Positions 1 through 8,932 of a stretch of 64,000 nucleotides of DNA are shown piece by piece. Numbering within the stretch: position 1 is the first letter of the stretch; the number at the start of each line of letters is the position of its first letter. A program made the position numbers and the translations under genes. The DNA is taken from NCBI RefSeq assembly GCF_022179545.1, contig NZ_AP025518.1:2418001-2482000 (forward strand). Direction: 5' to 3'. Origin of the DNA: Mycolicibacterium fortuitum subsp. fortuitum (GTDB taxonomy: Bacteria > Actinomycetota > Actinomycetes > Mycobacteriales > Mycobacteriaceae). Below the pieces are notes generated by a model. That model was not told where the DNA came from. It worked only from the letters and a program-made list of their open reading frames with translations, and made no database searches.

Positions 1-512
1 AGCACAACCTGATCAAGGACTTGTTCGAGGAGGTGTTCTCGGCCTCCACCGTCGAGGCCCGCGAAAAGGCCTTCGTCGAATTGCGGCAACTGCTGGCGGT
101 GCACGAGACCGCCGAGGAGATGGTCGTGCATCCCCGGGTGCGCCGCGAGGTGGCCGACGGCGACGAGATCGTCGACGCGCGCCTGCACGAAGAGCATGCC
201 GCCAAGGAACAGCTGTCCAAGCTCGAAAGCATGGACTTCGACTCCGCCGAATTCCTCGCTGAGCTCGCCAAATTCCGCGACGCCGTGGTCGACCATGCCG
301 AACACGAGGAGCACGAAGAGTTCAACAAGCTGCATCGCAAGCTCGACGCCGACGAACTCGAGAAGCTGGTCAAGGCTGTGCAGGCGGCTGAGGCGATCGC
401 CCCTACGCGCCCGCATCCCGGGGTGGAATCGGCCGGGCTCAACTTCGCCGTCGGACCGTTCGCCTCGATGCTCGACCGCGCGCGGGATCTGATCGCCGCG
501 GCGATGCGGTGA
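1..512 (+). CDS. Hemerythrin HHE-domain protein (5' end outside window)
   Basis: The reading frame is already open at the left edge (codons from base 3, first residues HNLIKDLFEEVF), so the true start lies outside the window. The TTG at 21 is unlikely to be the start because the HHE motif begins before it. The protein is rich in His and Glu, with spaced helical motifs such as HETAEE, HEEHAAKEQL and HAEHEEHEEF. This matches the four-helix hemerythrin-like cation-binding family, which binds a non-haem di-iron centre for oxygen, NO or redox sensing. The C-terminal tail of roughly 50 residues is Pro/Ala-rich and not part of the fold. Which of the many mycobacterial hemerythrin-like proteins this is cannot be decided from the fragment. 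Confidence 0.8.
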   Translation, partial: HNLIKDLFEEVFSASTVEAREKAFVELRQLLAVHETAEEMVVHPRVRREVADGDEIVDARLHEEHAAKEQLSKLESMDFDSAEFLAELAKFRDAVVDHAEHEEHEEFNKLHRKLDADELEKLVKAVQAAEAIAPTRPHPGVESAGLNFAVGPFASMLDRARDLIAAAMR

Positions 513-629
513 CTTTGCCGCATCCGTGGGTTGCAGACACCGCGGGCGACACACCGATTGTGCTCCCAAGTCACAGGCGTAACACCAGGCACACTAGTCA
601 CTGACAACGACGACCTGGAGGGTTTTGCC

Positions 630-1367
630 GTGTACCGAGTTTTTGAAGCGCTCGACGAGCTCGGCGCGATCGTCGAAGAAGCACGCGGTGTGCCGATGAC
701 GGCCGGCTGCGTGGTGCCCCGCGGTGATGTCCTCGAGCTGATCGACGACATCAAGGACGCGATCCCCGGTGAACTCGACGACGCGCAGGACGTGCTGGAT
801 GCGCGCGATTCGCTGCTGCGCGAAGCCAAGGAGCACTGCGAGTCGGTGATGGGCAAGTCGAACGCGGACGCGGACGCCATGCTCAACCACGCCAGGGCCG
901 AGGCCGACCGTCTGCTGGCCGACGCCAAGGCGCAGGCCGACCGGATGGTCGCCGAGGCGCGTCAACACAGCGAGCGCATGGTGGGCGAGGCCCGCGAGGA
1001 GGCATCGCGTTTGGCGGCCGCGGCGAAGCGGGAGTACGACGCGAGCACCGGCAGGGCCAAGGCCGAGGCCGATCGCCTGATCGAGAGCGGCAATCTGTCC
1101 TACGAGAAGGCCGTGCAGGAAGGCATCAAGGAGCAGCAGCGCCTGGTGTCGCAGACCGAGATCGTCGCGACGGCGACCGCAGAGGCCACCCGTCTCATCG
1201 ACGCGGCGCACGCCGAAGCGGACCGGTTGCGCGGTGAATGCGACATCTACGTCGACAGCAAACTGGCCGAGTTCGAGGAGTTCCTCAACGGCACCCTTCG
1301 CTCCGTCGGTCGCGGCAGGCACCAGCTTCGTACCACGGCGGGCACGCACGACTACGCCACCCGCTGA
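630..1367 (+). CDS. sepIVA: Septation protein SepIVA (DivIVA-like coiled coil)
   Basis: This 245-residue protein starts VYRVFEALDELGAIVEEARG and ends GTHDYATR, closely matching what I recall of M. tuberculosis Rv2927c. SepIVA is an essential mycobacterial DivIVA-domain protein that acts at the septum and in cell elongation. After an N-terminal domain of about 60 residues, a long Ala/Glu/Arg-rich coiled coil runs to near residue 225, with repeated EAxR and AEADRL heptads. I chose the GTG at 630 because GGAGG lies at 617-621, eight bases upstream, and because the family begins YRVFEALDEL; an in-frame extension back to 531 has no such signal. The next gene, DUF177, is 64 bp downstream. Confidence 0.92.
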   Translation: MYRVFEALDELGAIVEEARGVPMTAGCVVPRGDVLELIDDIKDAIPGELDDAQDVLDARDSLLREAKEHCESVMGKSNADADAMLNHARAEADRLLADAKAQADRMVAEARQHSERMVGEAREEASRLAAAAKREYDASTGRAKAEADRLIESGNLSYEKAVQEGIKEQQRLVSQTEIVATATAEATRLIDAAHAEADRLRGECDIYVDSKLAEFEEFLNGTLRSVGRGRHQLRTTAGTHDYATR

Positions 1368-1431
1368 GACCGTGCGCAGCGGCCGGCGCACTGCGTCGTG
1401 GTGCGTTCTCCCAGCGCCGTAGGATCGATGC

Positions 1432-2049
1432 ATGGCGACGCATGCGAAATCGGCTGGGCGCGGAGGGCCTGAAAGGCGTAGTGATTCCCGATCGCCGCTG
1501 GTGATAGATGTCTCTCGGCTGGGCCGGCGTCCCGGCTCGTTCCTGGCTCATCGGGAGACGGTGCCCAGTCCGGTGCGTATCGGCGTCGAGTTGGTCGCCA
1601 TCGAGAAGGGCGCACCGCTGGAACTCGACCTGCAGTTGCAGTCGGTGTCCGAAGGCGTGCTGGTCAGCGGTACCGTCTCGGCGCCCACCGTCGGTGAGTG
1701 CGCACGATGCCTGACCGAGCTGACCGGGGACGTCCAGATCGATCTCACCGAGCTGTACGCGTACCCGGACAGCGCCACCGACGAGACCACCGAAGCCGAC
1801 GAGATGGGCCGGGTGGGGGCCTCCGGCCAGGCCGACACGGTCGACCTGGAGCAGCCGATCATCGACGCCGTCGGGTTGGCGCTGCCGTTCTCCCCGCTGT
1901 GCCGCCCCGACTGCCCGGGGTTGTGCCCTGATTGCGGTGTCGCGCTGGCCACCGCCGAACCGGGGCATCATCACGACAAGATCGACCCGCGTTGGGCCAA
2001 GCTGGCGTCGCTGCTGCCCGACGACGAGCGCCCCGGGAGCGACGAGTGA
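1432..2049 (+). CDS. DUF177 / YceD family protein
   Basis: A 205-residue member of the DUF177 (YceD) family, equivalent to Rv2926c. It has a zinc-ribbon-like set of cysteines: C90 and C93 (CARC), then C157, C161, C165 and C168. In many bacteria this family sits beside rpmF or rnc and has been linked to 23S rRNA accumulation. The exact role in mycobacteria is unknown. Its stop overlaps the rnc start (GTGA), so translational coupling with RNase III is likely, which fits an rRNA-related job. I see no rpmF in the 3' flank; the gene goes straight into rnc. Confidence 0.85.
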   Translation: MATHAKSAGRGGPERRSDSRSPLVIDVSRLGRRPGSFLAHRETVPSPVRIGVELVAIEKGAPLELDLQLQSVSEGVLVSGTVSAPTVGECARCLTELTGDVQIDLTELYAYPDSATDETTEADEMGRVGASGQADTVDLEQPIIDAVGLALPFSPLCRPDCPGLCPDCGVALATAEPGHHHDKIDPRWAKLASLLPDDERPGSDE

Positions 2050-2747
2050 CCGACTCGATCGACTCGCACGCGGCGTTGCTGGAGGTGCTGGGCGTCGAGC
2101 TGCCCGCCGAACTGCTCACCATCGCATTGACGCACCGCAGTTACTCCTACGAGAACGGCGGCCTGCCCACCAACGAGCGGTTGGAGTTCCTCGGCGACGC
2201 CGTTCTCGGACTGACCATCACCGAAGAGCTCTACCACCGTCACCCCGAACGTTCGGAAGGCGACCTGGCCAAATTGCGGGCCAGCATCGTCAACACCCAG
2301 GCGCTGGCCGATGTCGGGCGCGGGCTCACCGAGGGCGGCCTGGGTAGCCATCTGCTGCTGGGCAAAGGGGAAGAGAACTCCGGAGGTGCAGACAAGTCCA
2401 GCATTCTGGCCGACGGAGTCGAATCTCTGCTCGGCGCGATCTATCTGGAACACGGCCTGACCACCGCCCGCGAGGTGATCTTGCGGCTGTTCGGTGAGTT
2501 GCTCGACACCGCACCGACGTTGGGGGCCGGGCTGGACTGGAAGAGCAGTTTGCAGGAGCTGACCGCCTCGCGTGGGCTCGGTGCTCCCAGTTATGTGGTG
2601 ACCTCGACCGGTCCCGATCACGACAAAGAATTCTCGGCCACCGTGGTGGTTGCCGACGTCGAGTACGGCAGAGGCGTGGGTCGAAACAAGAAAGAGGCCG
2701 AGCTCAAGGCCGCGGCCGCGGCCTGGACCGCACTCGACAATGCGTGA
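2046..2747 (+). CDS. rnc: Ribonuclease III
   Basis: A 233-residue protein with the RNase III signature NERLEFLGDAVL near residues 43-54 and the second acidic cluster around ADGVESLLGAIY. A C-terminal double-stranded RNA-binding domain covers about residues 160-231 (DWKSSLQELTA to NKKEAELKAAA). The enzyme cleaves double-stranded RNA, including the rRNA precursor. The GTG start at 2046 overlaps the upstream stop by four bases; a longer in-frame extension from 1932 would lie wholly inside DUF177 and is rejected. fpg follows six bases after the stop, so this is a tight operon. Confidence 0.95.
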   Translation: MTDSIDSHAALLEVLGVELPAELLTIALTHRSYSYENGGLPTNERLEFLGDAVLGLTITEELYHRHPERSEGDLAKLRASIVNTQALADVGRGLTEGGLGSHLLLGKGEENSGGADKSSILADGVESLLGAIYLEHGLTTAREVILRLFGELLDTAPTLGAGLDWKSSLQELTASRGLGAPSYVVTSTGPDHDKEFSATVVVADVEYGRGVGRNKKEAELKAAAAAWTALDNA

Positions 2748-2753
2748 GCACCG

Positions 2754-3620
2754 ATGCCCGAACTGCCCGAGGTAGAGGTAGTCCGCCGCGGGTTGCAGGA
2801 ACACGTTGCGGGCAAATCGATTACAGCGGTACGCGTGCACCATCCGCGTGCCGTGCGTCGCCATGACGCCGGCCCGGCCGATCTGACTGCCCGTCTGCTG
2901 GGGGCCCGCATCACCGGCACCGGACGCCGCGGCAAGTACCTGTGGTTGACGTTGGCCGAAGACGACGGCCAAGCCGAGACCGAAGCGTTGGTGGTGCATC
3001 TGGGGATGAGCGGTCAGATGCTGTTGGGCCCGCTTCGCGATGACCGGCATCTGAGGATCGCAGCACTGCTAGACGACGGCACGGCCCTGAGCTTTGTCGA
3101 CCAGCGCACGTTCGGAGGGTGGCAGCTGGCCGAATTGGTGACGGTGGACGGCACCGCCGTGCCGCAACCGGTCGCGCACGTCGCCCGCGATCCGCTGGAT
3201 CCCCGTTTCGATCGTGACCACGTGGTGAACGTGTTGCGGCACAAGCACTCTGAGATCAAGCGCCAACTGCTCGACCAGACTGTGGTGTCGGGTATCGGCA
3301 ACATCTACGCCGACGAGGCGCTGTGGCGGACCAAGGTCAACGGCGCCAGTACCGCTGCGCTGCTGACCCGCCGCAAGCTCGCTGAGCTACTCGATGCCGC
3401 CGCCGAGGTGATGACCGACGCGCTGGGCCAGGGCGGCACGTCGTTCGACTCGCTGTATGTGAACGTCAACGGTGAATCCGGTTATTTCGAACGGTCTTTG
3501 GATGCCTACGGCCGTGAAGGGGAGCCGTGCCGACGGTGCGGCGCGATCATGCGTCGCGACAAGTTCATGAACCGGTCGTCGTTCTATTGTCCGAAGTGTC
3601 AGCCCCGTCCCCGGGGCTGA
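2754..3620 (+). CDS. mutM: Formamidopyrimidine-DNA glycosylase
   Basis: A 288-residue Fpg/MutM beginning [14 protein letters not shown], which gives the catalytic Pro2 and Glu3. The beta-hairpin lysine is in GRRGKYLWL, the helix-two-turn-helix is around [13 protein letters not shown], and a C-terminal zinc finger carries CRRC and CPKC. It removes 8-oxoguanine and formamidopyrimidines by combined glycosylase and AP-lyase activity. All key residues are present, so the enzyme should be active. The stop codon lies inside a strong hairpin (3596-3623), so transcription probably ends here. Confidence 0.96.
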   Translation: MPELPEVEVVRRGLQEHVAGKSITAVRVHHPRAVRRHDAGPADLTARLLGARITGTGRRGKYLWLTLAEDDGQAETEALVVHLGMSGQMLLGPLRDDRHLRIAALLDDGTALSFVDQRTFGGWQLAELVTVDGTAVPQPVAHVARDPLDPRFDRDHVVNVLRHKHSEIKRQLLDQTVVSGIGNIYADEALWRTKVNGASTAALLTRRKLAELLDAAAEVMTDALGQGGTSFDSLYVNVNGESGYFERSLDAYGREGEPCRRCGAIMRRDKFMNRSSFYCPKCQPRPRG

Positions 3621-3623
3621 CAC
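3596..3623. terminator. 12-bp stem hairpin over the fpg stop codon
   Basis: GTGTCAGCCCCG (3596-3607) pairs perfectly with CGGGGCTGACAC (3612-3623) around the four-base loop TCCC. The hairpin includes the fpg TGA. It sits between convergent genes, so it can serve as a two-way terminator. No U-tract follows on the + side, which is common for mycobacterial terminators. Confidence 0.75.
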
Positions 3624-3638
3624 GTCACCCGAAGCGGC

Positions 3639-4382
3639 TCAAGGAATGCTGGGCATGCCCGGCATGTCGGACATGCAGATCTTCCACGACCCGCTCTCCT
3701 TGCGCAGGTACAACTTGCCCGGGCCCGTGGTGCTCGAGATGTCGACGACGGCCTTGCTGCCGTTCACCGTGATCTTGGTGATCTCGGCCGACCCACTGGA
3801 GTTGGTGGTCTTCGGAATGTCGATCGCGTCCAGGCCGCCGATCTTGTCGAACAGGTTCCGATCCGCCTGGCAGAAATAGGGCAGGGCCTCGTTGAGGTCG
3901 CTGGTACTCGACATCACCTCGTCGAGGAAATCGCGCACCTCTTGTTCGGCACCACCGGAACCCGAGGACTGCGACGACCCCGCGCTGGTGCGCCCACTCG
4001 ACCCCGAGTCGCCCGTCAGCGCAGCGATCGCGACGCCGCCCACCACGACGAGCACGGCGAAGACCGCCGCGCCGATCGCCCACCACTTGCGGTTGCTGCC
4101 GCCCGGCGGTTGAGGCGCGGGATATCCGTATCCATACGGCTGCTGCGGCGCGCCGTAGGGCTGTTGAGCTCCGTAGGGCGCGCCGTAGGGCTGAGCTCCG
4201 CCATAAGGGGCACCGTATGGCGCGGCGTACGGCTGCTGAGGCGCTCCGTAGGGACTGTACGGCTGCTCGGGGGTGCCGGCGGTGTTCGGATATCCCTCAG
4301 CCCCGCCCGGCTGGTACGGCGGCTGCCACGGCCCGGGCGCCCCCGGTGGCGGGGTGGGCGGATTGCTCGGCGGATAGGTCAC
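3639..4382 (-). CDS. Pro/Tyr/Gly-rich single-pass membrane protein with DUF4878-like exterior domain
   Basis: This 247-residue protein has three parts. Residues 1 to about 95 are cytoplasmic, Pro/Gly/Tyr/Gln-rich and repeat PYGAP and QQPYG. A Lys-Trp-flanked membrane helix follows near residues 98-122 (WWAIGAAVFAVLVVVGGVAI). After a Ser/Gly linker comes a folded exterior domain with one Cys pair (YFCQAD and KICMSD). The layout resembles actinobacterial DUF4878 or lumazine-binding-like proteins, in which a Pro-rich tail precedes a secreted NTF2-like domain. Function is unknown. It faces fpg tail to tail and is divergent from the OsmC gene. I am confident it is a gene, less so of the domain name. 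Confidence 0.7.
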   Translation of the reverse strand: MTYPPSNPPTPPPGAPGPWQPPYQPGGAEGYPNTAGTPEQPYSPYGAPQQPYAAPYGAPYGGAQPYGAPYGAQQPYGAPQQPYGYGYPAPQPPGGSNRKWWAIGAAVFAVLVVVGGVAIAALTGDSGSSGRTSAGSSQSSGSGGAEQEVRDFLDEVMSSTSDLNEALPYFCQADRNLFDKIGGLDAIDIPKTTNSSGSAEITKITVNGSKAVVDISSTTGPGKLYLRKESGSWKICMSDMPGMPSIP

Positions 4383-4519
4383 GGTGCTCCTCGGCGAAGT
4401 CGGTGTGCCGAGTCTATCGTCGCGGGCCGGGTCACTGCCGGGTCCGACCGGCCCCGATCAGGGATCCGGTAACGATTACCGCTGGAATAACCGCGTGTCG
4501 CGACGTGTAGAAATACCGC

Positions 4520-4927
4520 ATGACCGAACTTTGGGTTGACCGCACTGGTGTCCGCAGGTACGTCGGACGCAGTTCGCGTGGTGCAGAGGTACTCGTCGGC
4601 AGCGACGACGTCGAGGGCGTGTTCACCCCGGGTGAGCTGATGAAGATCGCCCTCGCGGCGTGCAGCGGAATGTCCAGCGATCAGCCGCTGCGTCGGCGCC
4701 TCGGTGACGACTACCCGGCCACCATCCGCGTGTCCGGCCCCGCCGACCGGGAGCAGGAGCGCTACCCGCTGCTCGAGGAGAAACTCGAAATCGACGTCTC
4801 CGGTCTGTCGGAATCCGAGGTGGCCAGGCTGTTGACCGTGGTCGAGCGCGCCATCGACCAGGTCTGCACGGTGGGCCGCACGCTCAAGGCCGGCACCGAG
4901 GTGAAGTTCGAGGTGGCTACTCGATGA
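4520..4927 (+). CDS. OsmC/Ohr-family protein
   Basis: A 135-residue OsmC-fold protein, matching Rv2923c in position. The two redox cysteines typical of the family are present: one in LAACSGMSS (about residue 52) and one in DQVCTVGRT (about residue 115). OsmC and Ohr proteins reduce organic hydroperoxides using this Cys pair. The gene lacks a clear Shine-Dalgarno sequence; TAGAAA lies some 10 bases before the ATG and may be a -10 element of a nearly leaderless transcript. Its stop overlaps the acylphosphatase ATG by four bases, so the two are co-translated. Confidence 0.85.
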   Translation: MTELWVDRTGVRRYVGRSSRGAEVLVGSDDVEGVFTPGELMKIALAACSGMSSDQPLRRRLGDDYPATIRVSGPADREQERYPLLEEKLEIDVSGLSESEVARLLTVVERAIDQVCTVGRTLKAGTEVKFEVATR

Positions 4928-5232
4928 CCGGGCCGGAACTCCCCGCGGCCGGGCCCGATGCCGAGGTGCGGTTGAGCGCCTGGGTACACGGTCATGTGCA
5001 GGGCGTGGGGTTCCGGTGGTGGACGCGCTCACGGGCGCTGGAGTTGGGTCTGACCGGGTTTGCTTCCAATCGGCCCGACGGCCGGGTGCATGTCGTCGCC
5101 CAGGGTCCGCGGGACAAATGTCAGCGATTGCTTGAGCTGCTTCAGAGCGGTCAAACCCCGGGCTCGGTGGATCACGTCGTCGCAGATTGGGCGGATGCCG
5201 ACGCCCCGATGGCGGGGTTCATCGAACGGTAG
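4924..5232 (+). CDS. acyP: Acylphosphatase
   Basis: A 102-residue acylphosphatase with the active-site segment VHGHVQGVGFRWW (the family loop with the phosphate-binding Arg) and the catalytic Asn in TGFASNRPDGRV. It hydrolyses the carboxyl-phosphate bond of acylphosphates such as acetyl phosphate or 1,3-bisphosphoglycerate. The ATG overlaps the OsmC stop (ATGA), and smc follows after 26 bp, the same order as in M. tuberculosis. Confidence 0.93.
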   Translation: MTGPELPAAGPDAEVRLSAWVHGHVQGVGFRWWTRSRALELGLTGFASNRPDGRVHVVAQGPRDKCQRLLELLQSGQTPGSVDHVVADWADADAPMAGFIER

Positions 5233-5258
5233 CCGACTCGGCGGTAGGGTAAATCGCC

Positions 5259-8200
5259 GTGCACCTCAAGAGTCTGACGCTGAAGGGCTTCAAGTCCTTC
5301 GCTTCGCCGACGACTCTTCGCTTCGAACCCGGCATCACCTGCGTCGTCGGGCCCAACGGATCGGGCAAGTCGAACGTTGTCGACGCCCTGACCTGGGTGA
5401 TGGGCGAGCAGGGCGCCAAGACGCTGCGCGGCGGCAAGATGGAAGACGTCATCTTCGCCGGCACGTCGTCGCGGGCGCCGCTGGGTCGCGCCGAGGTGAC
5501 GCTGACCATCGACAACTCCGACAACGCGCTGCCGATCGAGTACTCCGAGGTGTCGATCACCCGTCGCGTATTCCGCGACGGCGCAGGCGAATACGAGATC
5601 AACGGCAGCAGCTGCCGGCTGATGGATGTCCAGGAACTGCTCAGTGACTCCGGCATCGGCCGTGAGATGCATGTCATCGTCGGCCAGGGCAAGCTCGCCG
5701 AGATCCTGGAGTCGCGCCCCGAGGACCGTCGAGCCTTCATCGAGGAGGCAGCCGGCGTCCTCAAGCACCGCAAGCGCAAGGAAAAAGCGGTCCGCAAGCT
5801 CGATTCGATGGCGGCCAACCTGGCGCGCCTGACCGACCTGACCACCGAACTGCGCCGTCAGCTCAAGCCGCTGGGCCGTCAGGCCGAGATGGCGCGCCGG
5901 GCGGCCACCATCCAGGCCGATCTGCGTGACGCCCGCCTGCGCCTGGCCGCCGACGACCTGGTGCGACGCCAGGTCGAGTTCCACAACACCAACCAGGCCG
6001 AGACCACATTGCGCCGCGAGCATGACGAGGCGACGGTGCGGTTGGAAGCCTCGACTGTCGAGCTGCAGGCACATGAGGCAGCCGTCGCGGAACTGACCCG
6101 GCGCGCCGAGGCCGCTCAGCAGACCTGGTTCCGGGCCTCGGCCCTGGCCGAACGGGTCAGCGCCACCGTGCGCATCGCGACCGATCGGGCCCAGTTGTTC
6201 GAGTCCGAGACCGAGGTGTCCTCCGGTCAGGATCCCGAAGCGCTGGAAGCCGAGGCCGACGAGGTTGCCGAGCTCGAAATGGAGCTGCTCGGCGAGCTCG
6301 AGGAGTCGCGGATCGTCTTGGAGACCGCCCGCGCCGAGCTGGCCGAACGTGAGCAGATCGCCGCCGAGGCCGAGCGGGCACACCTGGCCGCGGCCCGGGC
6401 CGAGGCTGACCGTCGTGAAGGCCTCGCCCGGCTGGCCGGACAGGTCGACACCATGCGCACCCGGGTCGAGTCGATCGACGAGGGCGTCATGCGGCTGTCG
6501 GTGAGCATCGAGGAAGCCGCCGCCAAAGCCCAACAGGCGAAAGCCGAATTCGAGACGGTGCAGAACCGCGTCGGTGAACTCGACGCCGGGGAAGTGGGCC
6601 TCGATGAGCAGCACGACCGTTCGGTGGCGGCGCTGCGCCTCGCCGACGAGCGGGTAGCCGAGCTGCAGGCTGCCGAACGTGCCGCCGAACGGCAGGTCGC
6701 CTCACTTCATGCCCGGATCGAGGCGCTGTCGGTCAGCTTGGACCGGCGTGACGGTGCGGCCTGGTTGCAGAAAAACCACAGTGGCGCAGGTCTTTTCGGC
6801 AGCATCGGGGAATATCTGAAGGTGCGGCCCGGCCATGAGGTGGCGGTGGCCACCGTTCTGGGCGCGGCTGCCGATGCGTTGGCTGCCGAGGATTTCGGAG
6901 TGGCAGCGGCTGCCGTCGCCGCGCTCAAGGAGTCCGACGGCGGCCGGGCAGCACTGCTGCTGGGGGACTGGAAGGCGACCAGTGCGTCTCCGTCCGGCGT
7001 GCTTCCCGACGGGGCGATCTGGGCCAACGACGTGGTCAGTGTCCCGGACCGGTTGCGCCCGGCGATCACCGCGATGCTCGCCGGAGTAGCCGTGGTGGGT
7101 GATCTTGCTGCCGGTGTGCAGCTGGTATCGGCGCGGCCGGACCTGCGTGCGGTGACCGCGGACGGTGACCTGGTCGGGGCCGGTTGGATCAGCGGAGGCT
7201 CCGATCGCAAACCTTCGACGCTGGAGATCAGCGCCGAGATCGACAAGGCCCGCAACGAACTGGAGGTCGCGGAGCGGCAGACCGGTGAGCTGGCGGCGGC
7301 ATTGTCCGGAGCGTTGGCCGAGCAGGCGGCCCGGCAGGAATCGGCTGAAGAGGCGATGGCCGCGCTCAACGAATCCGACGCCGCGATCTCGGCCATCTAC
7401 GAGCAACTGGGCCGTCTGGGGCAGGACGCCCGCAGCGCCGATGACGAGTTCCAGCGGTTGATGCGCCAGCGCGACGAGCTGGAGGCCGGCCGCGCCAAGA
7501 CGGTGGAGGAACTCACCGAACTCGAATCGCGGCTGCACAATGCCGAGCAGTTGCCGATGTTCGAAGCCGAACCGGTGGACCGTCAGGCGTCGGTAGCCGC
7601 GGCCGAGGCTGCGCGTTCGGTCGAGGTGGAGGCGAGACTTTCGGTTCGTACCGCCGAGGAACGGGCGAATGCGGTTCGCGGCCGCGCTGATTCGCTGCGT
7701 CGGGCCGCTGCGGCCGAGCGTGAGGCCCGAGTGCGCGCGCAACGCGCTCGTGAGGCGCGCGAACATGCGGCACGCGTGGCCGCCGCGGTGTCCGAGTCGG
7801 GACGCATTGTGGCGCAACGGCTGAGTGCGGTGGTGGCGGTGGCCTCGCGGATGCGTGACGAGCTCGCCACGGAACGACAGATGCGCGCCACGTCGCTGTC
7901 CCAAGTGCGTGAGACGGTCAACGAACTGAACGCGAGGATCACCGCGCTGACAGATTCTCTGCACCGCGACGAGATGGCCAAAGCGCAAGCGGCACTTCGC
8001 ATCGAGCAGCTCGAGGCACAGGTACTCGAGCAGTTCGGAATGCCGGCGGCAGACCTGGTCGCCGAGTACGGCCCGCAGGTTCCGCTACCTCCTAGCGACC
8101 TGGAGATGGCGGAATACGAGCAGGCCCGCGAGCGGGGCGAGCAGGTCACCGCGCCCGCCCCGATGCCGTTCGACCGGTCCACCCAGGAGCGCCGGGCGAA

Positions 8201-8846
8201 GAAGGCCGAACGTGAGCTGTCGGAGTTGGGCCGGGTGAATCCGCTTGCCCTGGAAGAGTTTGCGGCGCTGGAAGAGCGCTACAACTTCTTGTCCACCCAA
8301 CTCGAGGACGTCAAGGCCGCCCGCAGCGATCTGCTGGATGTGATCGCCGACGTCGACACGCGCATTCTGCAGGTGTTCACCGAGGCCTACGTCGATGTGG
8401 AGCGGGAGTTCGAGCAGGTGTTCGCCACGCTGTTCCCCGGCGGCGAGGGCCGGCTGCTGCTGACCAATCCGGCCGACATGTTGACCACCGGCATCGAGGT
8501 CGAGGCCAGGCCGCCGGGCAAGAAGATCAAGCGACTCTCACTGCTGTCCGGTGGTGAGAAGTCGCTGACCGCTGTGGCCATGCTGGTGGCGATCTTCCGG
8601 GCCCGGCCGTCTCCGTTCTACGTGATGGACGAGGTCGAGGCCGCGCTCGACGATGTGAACCTGCGCCGGTTGATCAGCTTGTTCGAGCAGCTGCGGGAGA
8701 AGTCTCAGCTGATCGTGATCACCCACCAGAAGCCCACCATGGAGGTGGCCGACGCGCTCTACGGTGTGACCATGCGCGGTGACGGCATCACCACCGTGAT
8801 CTCGCAGCGGATGCGGGGACAGGAACTGGCCGCGAGCTCCGGCTGA
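5259..8846 (+). CDS. smc: Chromosome segregation protein SMC
   Basis: A 1195-residue SMC ATPase. The Walker A motif GPNGSGKS is at residues 31-38. Two long coiled coils follow, rich in Ala, Glu and Arg, and they flank a hinge at roughly residues 505-650 ([12 protein letters not shown] to [11 protein letters not shown]). The C-terminal head has the ABC signature LSGGEKSL near residue 1096 and Walker [13 protein letters not shown] near 1121. With ScpA and ScpB it organises and separates chromosomes; neither partner gene is in this window. The GTG start at 5259 gives the family N-terminus [14 protein letters not shown] very strong hairpin follows the gene. Confidence 0.97.
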   Translation: MHLKSLTLKGFKSFASPTTLRFEPGITCVVGPNGSGKSNVVDALTWVMGEQGAKTLRGGKMEDVIFAGTSSRAPLGRAEVTLTIDNSDNALPIEYSEVSITRRVFRDGAGEYEINGSSCRLMDVQELLSDSGIGREMHVIVGQGKLAEILESRPEDRRAFIEEAAGVLKHRKRKEKAVRKLDSMAANLARLTDLTTELRRQLKPLGRQAEMARRAATIQADLRDARLRLAADDLVRRQVEFHNTNQAETTLRREHDEATVRLEASTVELQAHEAAVAELTRRAEAAQQTWFRASALAERVSATVRIATDRAQLFESETEVSSGQDPEALEAEADEVAELEMELLGELEESRIVLETARAELAEREQIAAEAERAHLAAARAEADRREGLARLAGQVDTMRTRVESIDEGVMRLSVSIEEAAAKAQQAKAEFETVQNRVGELDAGEVGLDEQHDRSVAALRLADERVAELQAAERAAERQVASLHARIEALSVSLDRRDGAAWLQKNHSGAGLFGSIGEYLKVRPGHEVAVATVLGAAADALAAEDFGVAAAAVAALKESDGGRAALLLGDWKATSASPSGVLPDGAIWANDVVSVPDRLRPAITAMLAGVAVVGDLAAGVQLVSARPDLRAVTADGDLVGAGWISGGSDRKPSTLEISAEIDKARNELEVAERQTGELAAALSGALAEQAARQESAEEAMAALNESDAAISAIYEQLGRLGQDARSADDEFQRLMRQRDELEAGRAKTVEELTELESRLHNAEQLPMFEAEPVDRQASVAAAEAARSVEVEARLSVRTAEERANAVRGRADSLRRAAAAEREARVRAQRAREAREHAARVAAAVSESGRIVAQRLSAVVAVASRMRDELATERQMRATSLSQVRETVNELNARITALTDSLHRDEMAKAQAALRIEQLEAQVLEQFGMPAADLVAEYGPQVPLPPSDLEMAEYEQARERGEQVTAPAPMPFDRSTQERRAKKAERELSELGRVNPLALEEFAALEERYNFLSTQLEDVKAARSDLLDVIADVDTRILQVFTEAYVDVEREFEQVFATLFPGGEGRLLLTNPADMLTTGIEVEARPPGKKIKRLSLLSGGEKSLTAVAMLVAIFRARPSPFYVMDEVEAALDDVNLRRLISLFEQLREKSQLIVITHQKPTMEVADALYGVTMRGDGITTVISQRMRGQELAASSG

Positions 8847-8867
8847 ATCGGCGTGGTTGCCACCGTG

Positions 8868-8909
8868 GGGGTGAGGTCCGGCTTCCCCCGTGGTTCCGGA
8901 CCTCACCCC
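8868..8909. terminator. 14-bp stem-loop terminator between smc and the PE-PPE gene
   Basis: GGGGTGAGGTCCGG (8868-8881) pairs perfectly with CCGGACCTCACCCC (8896-8909) around a 14-base loop. It lies between convergent genes, so it can stop transcription from both sides. No U-run follows. Confidence 0.8.
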
Positions 8910-8932
8910 GCAGGTTCGATGGCTGCGGGTTC

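Noticed and set aside
594..1433. 279-codon open frame on the minus strand
   Set aside because: Antisense to sepIVA; no family match, low-complexity Arg/Gly/His composition.
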